The notes under the pieces are model-generated. The model ran no database searches. It was not told the origin of the DNA and saw nothing but the letters and a program-made list of their open reading frames with translations. A DNA stretch of 64,000 nt from Anagrus nilaparvatae (lineage: Eukaryota; Arthropoda; Insecta; Hymenoptera; Mymaridae): positions 26,538,501 through 26,602,500 of the forward strand of contig JAKSXM010000007.1 of assembly GCA_022575985.1 (NCBI GenBank). The letters run 5' to 3'. Shown here piece by piece: positions 12,520 through 24,700 of this stretch. The position numbers and the translations under genes were made by a program. How positions within the stretch are numbered: position 1 is the stretch's first letter; every line of letters begins with the position of its first letter.

Positions 12520-12823
12520 GGGGCTGGATGCTAAAGTCGTTGTATGGTCTATAGCTTAAACGTGTAACCTAATACTTAATTTTTATAATATTATTAATGC
12601 CCTATAAACTTAACCTATGTTATTTCTATACGAAAAATAAAAAACGCGTATACGACATATGCCAATGTAAATGGTATCTGTATTGCATTCTGTTTACATA
12701 TACTATACAACACCAATATGATCTACACTTTTCTATACAGATAGTTGAACAAGTATGTATAGGACTATACTTAATTTGTATACACCTGCTATAGACCATA
12801 CAACGACTTTAGCATCCCGTCCC
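12520..12823. repeat. Terminal-inverted-repeat element, about 300 bp
   Basis: GATGCTAAAGTCGTTGTATG at 12527 onward, continuing to a CTATAGC end at 12555, is exactly mirrored at 12788-12816 (29 bp). Weaker pairing extends outward to GGGGCTG and CGTCCC. The interior is A/T-rich and noncoding; the 65-codon frame inside it is judged a chance frame. It sits about 80 bp from the giant palindrome. The superfamily is unknown. Confidence 0.7.
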
Positions 12824-12847
12824 TGTCGCCAGTAATGCTATTTATTG

Positions 12848-13020
12848 CCATAAGAATTCCGTGGACAAAAATTGATGATATTTATGTTTTTTGGTCTGAT
12901 AAACACAAACCCGGGGTATTTTTTGCAAAATTCCGAGTAGATTATTCGTCATTATCAAGTAATTGCAGTTTCGGCAAAAATGAAACTGTTAAATTTTCCA
13001 TAGCTAACATACCAAAATTT
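12848..13020 (+). repeat. Diverged repeat copy shared with 29.9-30.1 kb
   Basis: CATAAGAATTC, then GGTCTGATAAACACAAACC and CGGGGTATTTTTTGCAAAA line up with CATAAATTC, TCGCTAAACACGAATCC and CGGGGTTCTTTTAGCAAAA at 29.94-30.03 kb. Both are preceded by CCTGTCGCCAG or CCTGTCCCCAG. The apparent short frames at the two places look alike only because the DNA is shared. The core is a form of the GGTCGCTGAACACGAATCC word. Confidence 0.45.
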
Positions 13021-13023
13021 TGA

Positions 13024-14999
13024 CAATTGGCCAAACGTATTATATATTTTTTGACTTGCTGAACCAAAGTTTTTAATTTACCAAGTAATAACTAATTATT
13101 TGAAAATAATATAAATAATTTTTACACAAATATTCATATATTTTTTAAACCTTTGGTATCGATTATTGTATTGGTTTTTTTTGTGCAAAAACTGCAGTTA
13201 GTAAAAACTTAGTTAACTGAGTTTAAGAATTGGTGCAAGTTTGAGGACAAATGGAATTTTGGTTGTTTGTCGTGGTAGTTTTGCTTTTGAACTTTGCTTT
13301 AAAACAAAATAAACTTTGCTTTTTCCCCTTGGAATTTTATTATAGGAAAACTCCCAAGGAGGATATTCCAGGAGAGATGAAAAAGCCCAGTCACGTTTTT
13401 GATTACTTGACAATGCCATTATAATAAACAGCTTTAAGAATTTTCAGCAATTGAGTTGGAAAAACAGTATCAAAATTCTTAAATAAAACATAGAATTAAA
13501 TTAAACCGTTTAATATTATTAAGCTAAGGTTGATTCATTAAAAAAACATTTAAATGTTTACAAAACTGCATTCATAGAAGTTATTCATTTTAAATACTAT
13601 GTAATAAGTACATTTGTTATAAATTTTACTCTTAAAATAAAAATACAGGAGATCTTCTTACACAAAAGTACATTATATATAAAATTAATGTTATATATAT
13701 AAATTCTTTCTAAATAACAACTTTATTTTATATATATTTAAAAGTAAACTTGTCAGCAAATTAACAATGAGCACGCGACATTCATGGAAATTCAAACGTT
13801 TAGATGACACGCGTTTATATTGTACATTAAAATATATATATCCAATTACAGCTGACATTTAAATTGATATTATTTAAACAAAATTTTTCTTTAAAAATAA
13901 ATCTTATAAATTTTGTATCAGAAATCTTTTATATATAAAATAGTGATTGCATACACACAAAAAAAATTTTATTTTCAAGCTTGAATGCTTTTATAATTAA
14001 ATTTATATAGCGTAGATTTAATAAAAATCAATTTTTTAATCTATTCTTGTTTGTTATTTACCGCTTGTGTCTGTATTACATAAAAAAATAAGCAAAAAAA
14101 AACAAGATTTAAAAAAAAAAAAAGAAATTTTATTAAATATTGATAATAAAAATAAAAATTTTAAAAAAATTAATAGCATAGAAAGTTAAATCATGCTTAA
14201 ATAATATATTTTGCGGGTGGTCTTGTGGCATTATTGTTTATTATCCTATTAAAAATGTGTTATAGTAAACTATATACCAAAAAAATACAGTCAATTTTTC
14301 ATTAAAGAAAAAACATAAATATTGCTTAATGTACACACACATGCACAACTAACGTATAATGAGATAAGAATAAAATATAATGTCGTTTGGCGTTGAGATT
14401 AATACTTTGTAATAATGCCAGCATATTTAAAATTATGTGTCAAATTACAAGGTATTTTTATTAAAAAAAGACAATTTTTGTAAGTTAGGCAGTTTTTATT
14501 TTATCAGATTATGTCAAATTGATGGTGAATTGAACTGTAGGTATAAGAAAATGAAATGTTAAATAAATCGCATATATTACAAATACTGATATCTCTAGCA
14601 ATCTGAAAATTCAATCGATAATTGAATAAATAACAGCTTAGATATATTGACCCATTTTTATTGACTCCGTGGAAAAGGTAATAGTTAAATTATATATAAA
14701 AGCAAATTCACGTACAGGTTGTATGTTTGTGTCTATTGTTTACAAAAAACGCCCCTTAATAACTTGCAACACCATTTTTAAGAGGAATAATTTACCCATG
14801 GAAATCGTGGAAATGTATTTTTATAAATACTTTGATTATAATTTATTCATAAGTGTATATTATCAGATATCAAGGTTTTTTTCTTTATTTTATAAACAAA
14901 TTTTTAATTAAATAATTTTTTTTTTTATATGTACGCAATCAAATTATATATGCAAATATTATTTATGAATATTTTAAAGTGTGTAAAAATTTAATTTTT
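13024..14999. other. AT-rich stretch without a gene
   Basis: Two short frames (13213-13419 on the minus strand and 14669-14911 on the plus strand) have no recognisable domains and A/T-driven composition; neither is called. A small imperfect inverted pair, CCTTGG to CCAAGG, lies near 13330-13365. Confidence 0.4.
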
Positions 15000-15480
15000 T
15001 TCAAAGTTTAGTATTTTCACATTGTTGTCTATTTTTCAAGTTGGTCAATTGAGTATGAAAATTTTTGATGCGCAATAACTTTGGAGCCTGCATTTTAATA
15101 AGTGCTTGTGAGTATGGCAGCTGAATTTTTGCACAGTTATTCAAGGCCCAAATATAAAAAAAGTTATAGGACCTCAAGTTAGCCAATTTATAAAAAAAAA
15201 AAACTGAACCCGGAATAGCCTAGATTTTTAGAGTAGGTCAAAACATACAAATTACAATCTATAATTATAGATGACTTTAATATTTTGAAAAAAAACACCA
15301 TACCCTCTGTTTATTCCAATAGGTCTTCTGGGCTTAAAAATGCAAGGCAAAGTATAATTTTTGATGAAAATGAGTTTGTAGGTCCCAAGAATTTTCCACA
15401 AGGTTTCAAAAAATTTGTTACTCGTATATTTTCTGTAAAATGTTTCTAAGATATCGCTTTTTATAGAAAACGAAAACAAT
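15000..15480. repeat. Old dispersed repeat copy related to 44.6-45.8 kb
   Basis: CAGCTGAATTTTTGCACAG (15118) recurs as CAGCTGAATTTTGGCACAG near 44.62 kb. CTCTGTTTATTCCAATAGG, then TCTTCTGGGC, near 15305 is the reverse of the GAAGGCCCGTTGGAATAAAC region near 45.76 kb. The short minus-strand frames here show no domain and are explained by the repeat. Confidence 0.4.
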
Positions 15481-15780
15481 TGATATTTTTTAAAAATCCT
15501 AACATTGAGACTTTAAATTATTATATATGGCAAATAAATTGAAAAATATTATTGAAAAGGATAAGTGAACAATTTTTGGAAGTTTGTAGAAAATTTTTGA
15601 AACCTATAATACTTAATTTCATCAAAAATTAATACAATAACTTTTTTTATTTCTATTTTTGGCAAAAAATAATTTCAGCTTGTTTTGAATACTTGGTAAT
15701 TCAACTCGTATAGACTTCAGAAATATTAATCTGTCTTACAAATTTTTAATAATTTTTAACTGAATGCGTGGATGATTTTA

Positions 15781-15900
15781 GTAGGGTAGATTCACCAGTG
15801 AATAACAGGTCACCAGTAATTGGCTATTAACGTGTATTTGTTATGGAAAGTGGTCATTTACTAGATTTAAACCGGTCATTCACTGCAAAATTTACCCTAC
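15781..15900. repeat. Small inverted-repeat element, 120 bp
   Basis: GTAGGGTAGATTCACCAGTG on the left pairs imperfectly with CACTGCAAAATTTACCCTAC on the right, and AACAGGT with ACCGGTC just inside. It is a MITE-like unit with no coding capacity. The flanks give no clear duplication. Confidence 0.5.
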
Positions 15901-15925
15901 CCAACTTAAAAAGACTATAGTAAAA

Positions 15926-16024
15926 CGGATATTTCCGAGTTCGGCAAATCCTGTAAAATTATTTACAAAATCTTTACGAATTCGGTAAATTCTTATCTAC
16001 TAGATCTTTCCGAGTTCGGCAAAT
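15926..16024 (+). repeat. Three spaced copies of a TTCCGAGTTCGGCAAAT word
   Basis: TTTCCGAGTTCGGCAAAT occurs near 15930 and again near 16005, with a mutated form, TTTACGAATTCGGTAAAT, between them, so the repeat period is about 35-40 bp. It is a short degenerate tandem array in otherwise A/T-only DNA. Confidence 0.6.
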
Positions 16025-19000
16025 AATATATCTGATTATCTGATGGATTATTCTAATATATTTTAATACATTTAAGTTCTGCAAAAATTATTTACTTTCG
16101 ATAATCTGAAAAAAAAACAATTTTTCCTTACATTTTAAATTTAGCTTGGGACTGTTAATACATTGGGCCAAATGCCAGTAACATTAGTAAAAAATATCTC
16201 CATAAGCACATTCCAGACGTAAGTGATTAATTACTTCATGCATTTCACTAATACATTTTTGTGCAAAAGTGGTCGCATACTAATCGGCATACATATTAGT
16301 TGACAGCTTTAGTTTTTAAATTGTTTGACATGAATTTCCGATGTCAATTTTTACAATTTTTCTGTTCTCTGAAGGTTAAAGTAGGTAAAAGCCTTTCATT
16401 TACAGTCTATGGAGCAGCGCTATTTTTTCATATACATTTTCTAAATTGAGAGGTACTCAGAAAGGATTTAAAAAAATTATCCAGCTTCTACCTGTTCGTT
16501 AATCAAAAAATTAACCATAAAAAATCTTGGACAGTTAAAATCTCTCCCTGTAAACCATTAGTTAAAAATTATTAATCATAGCTTCTTGTTACTCTTTAAT
16601 TAATTTATGTAATTGCAATTTTTATTTTCATTAAAAAAAAAAAAAAAAAAATAAAATACATTATAAATTGATTACATTTATATATATTTTGCAGATTGTA
16701 AAATATATTTTTGCTCACAGAAGCAAAAAGGAAAAAAAAAGTTAAAAAAGAAATAAAATAAAAATAAAAACAACACATTGGCATATAAATTGTAAACTTG
16801 TTATTCTTATAGTATGCACACATAGTATAAAAGTGCAGTATTAAAAAAAAAAAAAGGAGTGGGAGAGAACTTTGATAAAATATCTTCGTGCTAAAGAAAA
16901 ATCTTGGAATTAACCTGCTTGTGTCGGAAGATCGAAGATAAAGCTCAAACCATGTTTACTACGCAATATTTTTTCTTTTTAGCATTCTTCGAAGAAAAGA
17001 AAATAACAACAAAAAAAATCCTTTTTTTTATTTACAGGTTTCTTTTATTTATTGATATTTTTTCTTTCTTTCTTTGCTTATATTGATATACAATATATAT
17101 AAATTTGAATACTTATGTGGATGAAAGTGCAGATCATTTGCAATAAAAAATACATTCGTATTTAAAAAGAGAAAGTTTTTTTTTTTTTTTGTTATTTTTT
17201 TAACTTCTTTTTTTTTTTTTAAGATAACACCCACGTTTTATATTTTTTAAGAGTAGTTCACATAATCTTGTGCATATAGAGAACACGAGAGAGTGACAGT
17301 CATAAGTTCGAAATTGTTTAAATTTATAAAAGCCTAGAGACAAATCGTGATTCTCTCTATAAAGTTTGTTTATAACGATCAAAGTAGAGAGATAAAATAT
17401 TTTAAAATGTATTTTATATATTAAAATAAAATTATACGTTATTTAATGTGTCGTATAAATAAAAGCTTTAGGCGTTTGTAAATCAATTAAGTCTTATTAT
17501 AAAAGGCGATGATTGGATTCTTAGTTACTAATTGAACACGTCCGGTATTATAAAACAACACTAACAAGCTCATGCAAATTGTAATGATACAAAATAAAAT
17601 ATTTAATTATAATAACATTTTTTTTTATTAAACTTGTTTTATGCAACTATTATATTATGGTTGTACTTATTTCTCTCTCTTTTTTTAATAACAAATGCCT
17701 TTTTCATTATTGATGTTCAACTTTCGCTGCTCTCACGTTATGGGTATTATTGTAACAGAAGTGCGATATTCTCATTAACGGATATGTAATATTACGTGTA
17801 TATTAGACTTTTTATTATTTTGGCCTTTTTTTCAAATGTCAAGTTTTTGGTGTAACTTAAAAATTTTAGTTACATTTAAAATATTCTTAAAAGCTTGCAG
17901 ACTCTTTCGAGTTTTTCATGCTGTGTTAGCTGATTATAATTTTTGGACTTTGGTGATTTTTAGCCAAGGAAATTTTCGATTCACTTTGTACCTGCAGACT
18001 TTTTACGAAAATTTTCAAGCTTTACCCAAAACTTTATCCATCCTGGTTCTATCCGAAAAAATCTCTAACTCTGGGGTGACCGATAAAATTTATTTTTGTC
18101 AGTAAAAATAGACTACTTTGAATCTTGGGTGCATTAATAGTCATTGATATAAAATAAATTAATTCAGTGCTTTTGCAATTGTTTAACCAAGAAAAAAAAT
18201 TGCTTGCCACAAGTAAATTTTTCCGTTTGCAGCAAGAGAAATTTTTTCTTAGCTTACATGGCTAATAAGAAAAATAATTAATTTTTAATTTATCAGTTAT
18301 ATTAAAAATAATTTTTTTGAAACTTACAAAAAATGTACCCCTCATATTATTAAATTACCAAAAAGCAAAAATACCAAAAATGATTGAAAATAATTGATTC
18401 CTGGTTCAAATTGACTTGTTTAAAATTTTTCAAAAATTTGAATTTAAAGCCATTTAAGAGTCACTAAAAAAGCATAAAAAATAAGCCTCAGTCTAATATG
18501 CAAAAAATATGAAAGACTGACGAAAGACTTTGCGGGGTGCCTTATATAAATATATAAATTTTTCATTTTCTTTTATTTTATTCATAGATATTAGTGTTAA
18601 TCTGTAAATATATATTATTTTTTTTAAAAGAAACATATTATCAATCATAAATCATATTGATGAAAAAGAAATGAAATGCTTTTTATATGTTAAAGAAAAT
18701 AAAAAAAACAGCAGCAGCTAAATTATATGTATTAGTGAATGTTGATGATGTATATTTATAAAAGATGGACTATCATAATCTTTTTTTTATTTATATCATT
18801 AAATTCAAATAATGATTATATTATGTAGTAGTCTAATTATTCTATTGCAAAAATTATTATTTTTATTTTATTGCATTAAACAAAAGTACATTGTATGCAT
18901 TTCCATTTTACTTTTAGACATGATTAAGCAAAATTTTCTACATATATGGTTGATTTTAGTAAAAATGAACTTTAGCTATTTGTTACAAGTTCTCATTTTT

Positions 19001-19139
19001 TTTAATTCTAAAAATAATAATAATAATTTTTTAGTTACCGTAATTATAAGTGCCAGGAGGGTGGTAAAAAAAGCTCAGGTATTGGTGTTTAGATTATTGA
19101 ACTTTGGGTACTTCTGCTATTATCGATTATGAAGTACTA
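16025..19139. other. AT-rich stretch without a gene
   Basis: Contains long A and T runs (about 16625, 17178, 17210) and several short frames made mostly of K, F, I and N codons, which are chance products of composition. The 89-codon frame at 17836-18105 is somewhat richer in GC, but I recognise no domain. GCGGGGTGCC near 18532 resembles the end of the GGACCCCGC foldback family (25.7 and 54.2 kb), perhaps a lone end. Confidence 0.35.
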
Positions 19140-19760
19140 TTAATTTACAGCTAACATGTTCCATGTACATCTTTTGAAAAATATAATCAAATGTTTTTTA
19201 TATAAAAAAACTATTAGCGGATTTATTGAAATGAATTAATATGTAATAAATTTTTTGGAAACTTCAAGCTTGTAGAAAATTTTAAGATCTATAAAACTTC
19301 GTCAAAAAAAAAAATTACAATTTTGGCAGCAGTTTAAATAAATTTAAAAATTGGCCATTTTAGGCTAAAATTGGCCATTTAGTTAATTGGCTGTATAAAT
19401 CTGAATATTAGCGATCTAAAATTGAGGCTGCAGCGTTTTATTATAAAAATTACCAAAAATTTTTTTATTTTATAAAATTGAGCCAACATTGAGCCCTGCA
19501 TTCCTTGGCCTAGACTAGAGGGTGGTTGGCATTATTTTTATACAATTTGGTGTAATTTAGTATTCCTAAGGTAAATTTGCCTTTTAAGTCCCTAATCCCT
19601 GATTATTTAAGTCCCTTTAAACCATGATTATTTTAAATTCTTAACTCAGCTTACTTTAGGTCCCTAAATAGAAATTATTCGAAAGTCCCATTTGCCCCCC
19701 CCCCCCCCTCGATTTCTAGTCGTTCTGAGGTACCCCTCTCTATAAACATGTTTCACGTTA
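19140..19760. repeat. Dispersed repeat family, copy 1 (AAGTCCCTAA / poly-C / ACATGTT)
   Basis: An ACATGTTCCATGT word starts the stretch. It is followed by GGCCATTTTAGG words and CCTTGGCCTAGAC, and from about 19,600 by a degenerate tandem of AAGTCCCTAA-type units. Next come a run of about 14 C at 19,695, GAGGTACCCCTC and ATAAACATGTTTCACG. The same order of blocks is found at 45.2-45.8 kb and 56.08-56.30 kb, and partly reversed at 52.96-53.11 kb. The copies are old and diverged. No coding frame was seen. Confidence 0.55.
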
Positions 19761-20747
19761 ATAGATAAAAAAATATGCAAATTTTAATTAAAATGTTTAA
19801 AAAATGGTAAAAATAAGCAATTATTTTGAAAAATCAAAAATTAAGATTTTCTATTGATAACTGCTTAAAAATAAAATCAGGCCATTTTCAGTTCAAGAAT
19901 TTTGGTTCTATTGCATTTTTGTTCCGCCACAAAAATCAAATGAAACGTACCATATATATTTTTTATATAATAAAAAAAAATAAAAGCTAAAAAAGAGAAT
20001 TTAATATATTACATATCTTACTCTGAACTGTGAGAAATTGATAAATTTTATAATATACTTGATTATATGAAATTTGCATAATAAAAATAAAATTATAAAT
20101 TATATATATGATATGATATGATTGTTATATATATATATATATATAATGTGGTGAAATGCACATACATGCCTTTGGAAGGTGGAAATAATATTAATAGATA
20201 TCAATTAATAATAACACAGAATTATAATTATAAATTTTGTAAAAAAATAATATAATTATACTTATCAAAAAAAAATAAAAACGACGGACATTGATTTATT
20301 TATTATAAATTATCGGTATTAAAATATTTAGTAATTATTATTAAAGCCTTTTTTTAATGTTACAATTACCTCTATTATTATAATAAATAATGTGTTTTAT
20401 TATTAGGAAATACCAAAATAAATCTATAGATTGATCTTTTATTTTATTTTTCTTAGGCCCAAACTATTTTTATCGTGCATACACTGTTAGAAATTTTTTT
20501 TATATATTATATATATGATTTTTTAAGGTTTTGGAGGGTAAACTCTTAATTTTTTTTAAATCATTTTTCGTAAATTTTTCATTTCATTCCTTGTAAATAT
20601 AGAAATATCAAATTTTGCCACTATCATAAGGTTTCTCTACTTCAATAATAAAGATCTTTTTTCAATTTTGCTTGAATTTATTTGAATAATCAATATTGCA
20701 TGTCTAACTGTCGGGTTATATCTTTAATCAGCTGCAATACACCTTAA

Positions 20748-20993
20748 CGGCTTTCTTTTTTAAGCTGTAGAAAAAAAATATTTTAGGCTATAAAGAATGA
20801 TTTTTTTTAGCGCCATCCTAAACCCCTATGTTTTTAACATTGAGTCGGTAAGGTAGAGTTCATTTTGAAAAAGGTCGCCAATCCATTTCTAATAAAATTT
20901 GTGGCTTCATATTGATTCATTCACTAAAAAATATCATTCTTTATAGCCTAAAATATTTTTTTTGTTTTTTCTACAGCTTAAAAAAGAAAGCCG
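20748..20993. repeat. Inverted-repeat element with about 50-bp arms
   Basis: CGGCTTTCTTTTTTAAGCTG, continuing through TAGGCTATAAAGAATGAT, is mirrored at 20935-20993, which ends AAAGAAAGCCG. The arms are nearly identical over about 50 bp around a 130-bp interior. MITE-like and noncoding; the target duplication was not resolved. Confidence 0.7.
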
Positions 20994-21201
20994 ATATTTA
21001 AGAAATTTTCACCGACACATTTGGGTTTAGAATGGCGTTAAAGTAAATATGAAATTAACCTTAAATACTAGAAACCTAGTGGAATTGAAAAAAAATCCCG
21101 TTTTTTTCTGATTAGTGGCCAGAAAGCGTATATTTCCCGACCAAAAAACGCGTGTTTTCTCACCATTGACGCAGAAATAGTATATTTTTACCCATGGCCA
21201 C

Positions 21202-21510
21202 AAAAGTAAAGAATGGCCCAAATCGCACGTAGATTACCGTCCGAGGCGAAGCCGAGGATGGTAAACTGCGATTTGGGGCATCCTTTTTTTGTGGCCAAGG
21301 ACAAAACATAATTTTTCTTGCTCAGTGTCGAGAAAATGCGTTTTTTCGAATAGCGTAGCGGCCAGAAAACACGCACTTTCTGGACACTAAGAAGAAAAAA
21401 TTTTATATGCCCCTTGTCCATGCATAAAGTTTACCCCAAATCGCAGTTAACCATCCTTGGCTTCGCCTTGGAAGTTAATTTACGTACGACTTGGGCCATT
21501 CTTTACTTTT
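21202..21510. repeat. Terminal-inverted-repeat element carrying a GAGGCGAAGCCGAGG word
   Basis: AAAAGTAAAGAATGGCCCAA at the left pairs with TTGGGCCATTCTTTACTTTT at the right. Inside, GAGGCGAAGCCGAGGATGG faces CCATCCTTGGCTTCGCCTTGG, and AACTGCGATTTGGGG faces CCCCAAATCGCAGTT. GC content is well above the surroundings. Related single arms lie at 37.97-38.15 kb and 62.93-63.02 kb. The minus-strand frames here are by-products of the repeat. Confidence 0.65.
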
Positions 21511-21750
21511 CTGAACAAGAGCCATACTATATTTCATATTTTGAGAGGTCCTACAAGTACTTTTTTTGTTTCGCTTAATAAGAATATGAAGTTAAAAATT
21601 TAATTAGGGAGTGGGGCGAATCACCTCTATTTTAACCTAAATTTTTTTATTTTATTGTCAGTTTACTAAATTTTAAACAACCGCCTAAAAATTTTTTCTA
21701 GAGAATTCACTAAAAAAATGTCCTGGGGGAAAAAAATTTTTGACAGTGTA

Positions 21751-24700
21751 AATACTATAAAAAATTGTTATACAATATAAAAAGAAAATAAAATGTATTA
21801 ACTAATTAGACACGTGCACTCTTTCAATCAAATCAAATAAATAATAAAATTTGATGTAACTTTTTTATCTATAAATTGCTAAATCATATTTTTTCTTTTA
21901 TTTTCTTCCTCTATTATTCAGATATCAGATAAAGTAATAAGAAAATGATGAAATTTAAAGATTCTTTTAAAGAGTATTTAGTATACAATATATGTCAGAT
22001 ATAAATCCGACAAGACTCTTTAACAATTTGATCCAGTAGCATCGATATTATAAAAAACTTTCTAAATAGAGTTTAACCGATTTAAGAATCGACAGTGACG
22101 AATTATAATCACGACGGGAGATAATAATAAATAAAAATAAGGTATAACTATTGATTATATTCACATTATATTGTGGGTGTTTTATCGTATTTAGAAATAC
22201 TGCTTTTTTTTTTTTATTTATTCTTCAAAGATGCGCGTGCGAAATCATTATATGCAACTTTTTTTAAATTTTTATTAGTCTTTATACCTATAATTTTCTT
22301 GTTTTTTTTTTTCTTTAAATTTATTATTAATGATATTAAAATTGATTGAATGAAGTAAGCATTTTATTTTATAATATGTACATAAATTTTTAGTTAAGAA
22401 AGTTTATTTTATGTGTTGAGAAAAGAAAACAGTTTTATTTTACAATTCAGCATTTTTGTTAAAATTTTGACTTATTGCATAAACACATTAATTTTTCATG
22501 GAAAAATGGCTTATTTTTGTATGCCGGAATATGAAAAATTTTGTTAGCTATAATAACCTAATAAAAGTTTAAAGAGAGAATCAAAATATAAGAATTTATT
22601 TTTGCAGTTTAGAAAAAAATTTCTTGTGGCAAATTTGTCGATAAGGTACCGTTAAAAAAAATTTTTTTTGTTATTTTACAATATTTTGTTGTTTATTTTT
22701 CATTTTTTTTTTAATTTTGATACATTTTTGACAAATTTATTGTCTTCATTTTAAGAAAATTTATAAATGTTTTCGGAAAGCTAGCTGCAGTGTTAAATGT
22801 GGCTATAAACTTCTTAAAAGAATGGAAATGGAAACCGTTATGTATTTTTGGTTACTAAAATCGATTTTGAAGATTTCATCCAGTTTCCTATGGTCAGTTT
22901 TGAATAATTAACGTAATATCACCTAATATATGTAATAAACAACAATTTTGCAAAAAATAGAAATTTTTGAAAAATTAATCAGCAGTTTAAGCTATTCTGA
23001 GAATTTTAACACAGATTTACAAGCTTGGTTGGGACAAATAAAAAATTTAATTTTAAAACCAAAATCAGAATTTAATTTCTTCTAATTTAAATATAAGTTT
23101 TAAAATTAATTATTATAAATAGATAGATTTAATTTATTTATTTACATTGAAAACAATGAAAATAATGCAATATACCTAATATTTTAAATGTTGTGGTATA
23201 ATACCGCAAAAGTGTCTATAGCTATATTTATATAGTATTTGGAGTTCATTTTACTTTCGAGTAAAAATTTGAAATCAAGAATATTAATATAAAAAATGTA
23301 AATACCTATAAATATTATACATACACATTCATTATAGAACTAGAAAAGTGCAGTTTTTTAATAATAGCAGTGCAATAAAAGAAAATATTAAAATTTTACA
23401 TAAGAAATTTCCTCGGAAATTTCATGAAGCTTCTTTCAGTTAAACAAATTATTATATGACCGAGCTCGTGACCGAGTGTATGACTTATAACTCATCAATA
23501 TCCTGTAAATAAATACAAAGGTAGGTAATTTGAATAAAAAATTAATTTTTTAAAAATTAAGAACAAAGAAATATTTTATTATTTTTAATATAATAGTATA
23601 AAAATTGAATTAGTACCTAAGGTATATTCTAAAAAATCTTATTTATTCTAATTGATATACCTTGTATTAATAATAAATTTTGTCTATACGGGTATCTATA
23701 GTATAAGAGAAACAATAAAAAATATCTTTAATAAATATTAAAAAGTTAAAAATACCCGCAGGTACTCAATATAACAAATAAAATCAATAATAATGAGATT
23801 CATTAAACAAAGTTTTCCCATAAGTATAGAATTTGACAGAAAGAAGCATCTCAATAACAATAAATCACTAGTATTATCTTTGATGTCGAGTATATATATA
23901 TATAATATTAGAATTAATATAAAACAACCAGTGGAAAAATCAACCGTAACTTTTTCTCATGTGAATAACAAAAATAAAAAAAAAGTAGGTGGTCCAATAA
24001 TTTGCAGGATTTTAAAAGTTTATTGAGATGATGGACCCTTCAGAATAACCCCAAAATGCCAATCCGTTAACATTAAATCCTGTTGAGCAATCATTTACAA
24101 CATAAAAAAGATTCAGGGGAATGAACAATATGCCTCGTGCCAAATATGTGTTCAACAGCCACCCTTCTTTTTATTTTCAATAACTTTTAACGAATAGCGT
24201 ATTATGTACTAGTCCCACGCTTTTATACAGGTCACGTGTCTGATCGGAAACCTGTCTTAAGCACTGTAACGTTTAAATTCTCTAGGGATGATATTTCGCA
24301 CAAAAAAAAATTATTTCTATTTACACATTTCAACGATAAAAACCCACTGTATTTATCTTTTTTAAAACCAATTCTCTATTCAATAAGTTACATTACTACT
24401 ACTATCGTATCTCCATATATGTAATAATGATATATCTTATTTTCTATAATAAGCTATCATTTCCATTTGTTTATTATAATTATTAATTAATTTTAGTATG
24501 AGAAATTTATATAACGTGTGAAAAATTCAAGATTATTTTTTACAAAAAAAAAATTTTAAATTAATTTAAATTAATTTTTTATTCAAATGCTTATATTTAT
24601 GTAAATTTATTTATTGAAAAATTAATATAATTTGCATGTAATTTTAAATTTTCCAGTATATCTAACATGAAATAAACATAAATTGACGTTAATTAAAAAA

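Larger units (their letters stand above)
20482..21748. mobile_element. Possible Tc1/mariner-type element, decayed or chimeric
   Basis: CACTGTTAGAAATTTTTTTT at the left faces AAAAAAATTTTTGACAGTG at the right, and both ends are flanked by TA, the usual Tc1/mariner target. The span of 1,267 bp is about the size of an autonomous mariner, but no transposase motif can be read in any frame. Two other inverted repeats (20748-20993 and 21202-21510) lie inside. The ends match those of the CACTGTAAAAA elements at 30.2 and 54.1 kb. Chance pairing of two A/T-rich ends is the main alternative. Confidence 0.35.

Noticed and set aside
16605..17382. Several short frames on both strands
   Set aside because: Composed of K, F, I, Y and N codons in A and T runs; no motif and no splice context.
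17836..18105. 89-codon frame
   Set aside because: Composition is a little better than average, but no domain, no splice signals and no second line of evidence.
20482..21748. Full mariner transposon with a working transposase
   Set aside because: Ends and length would suit, but no transposase residues can be read and other repeats fill the interior; kept only as a low-confidence element.
23920..24250. Open minus-strand stretch of about 53 codons and stop-broken plus-strand frame
   Set aside because: No start, no splice sites and no recognisable motif; the plus frame has many stops.
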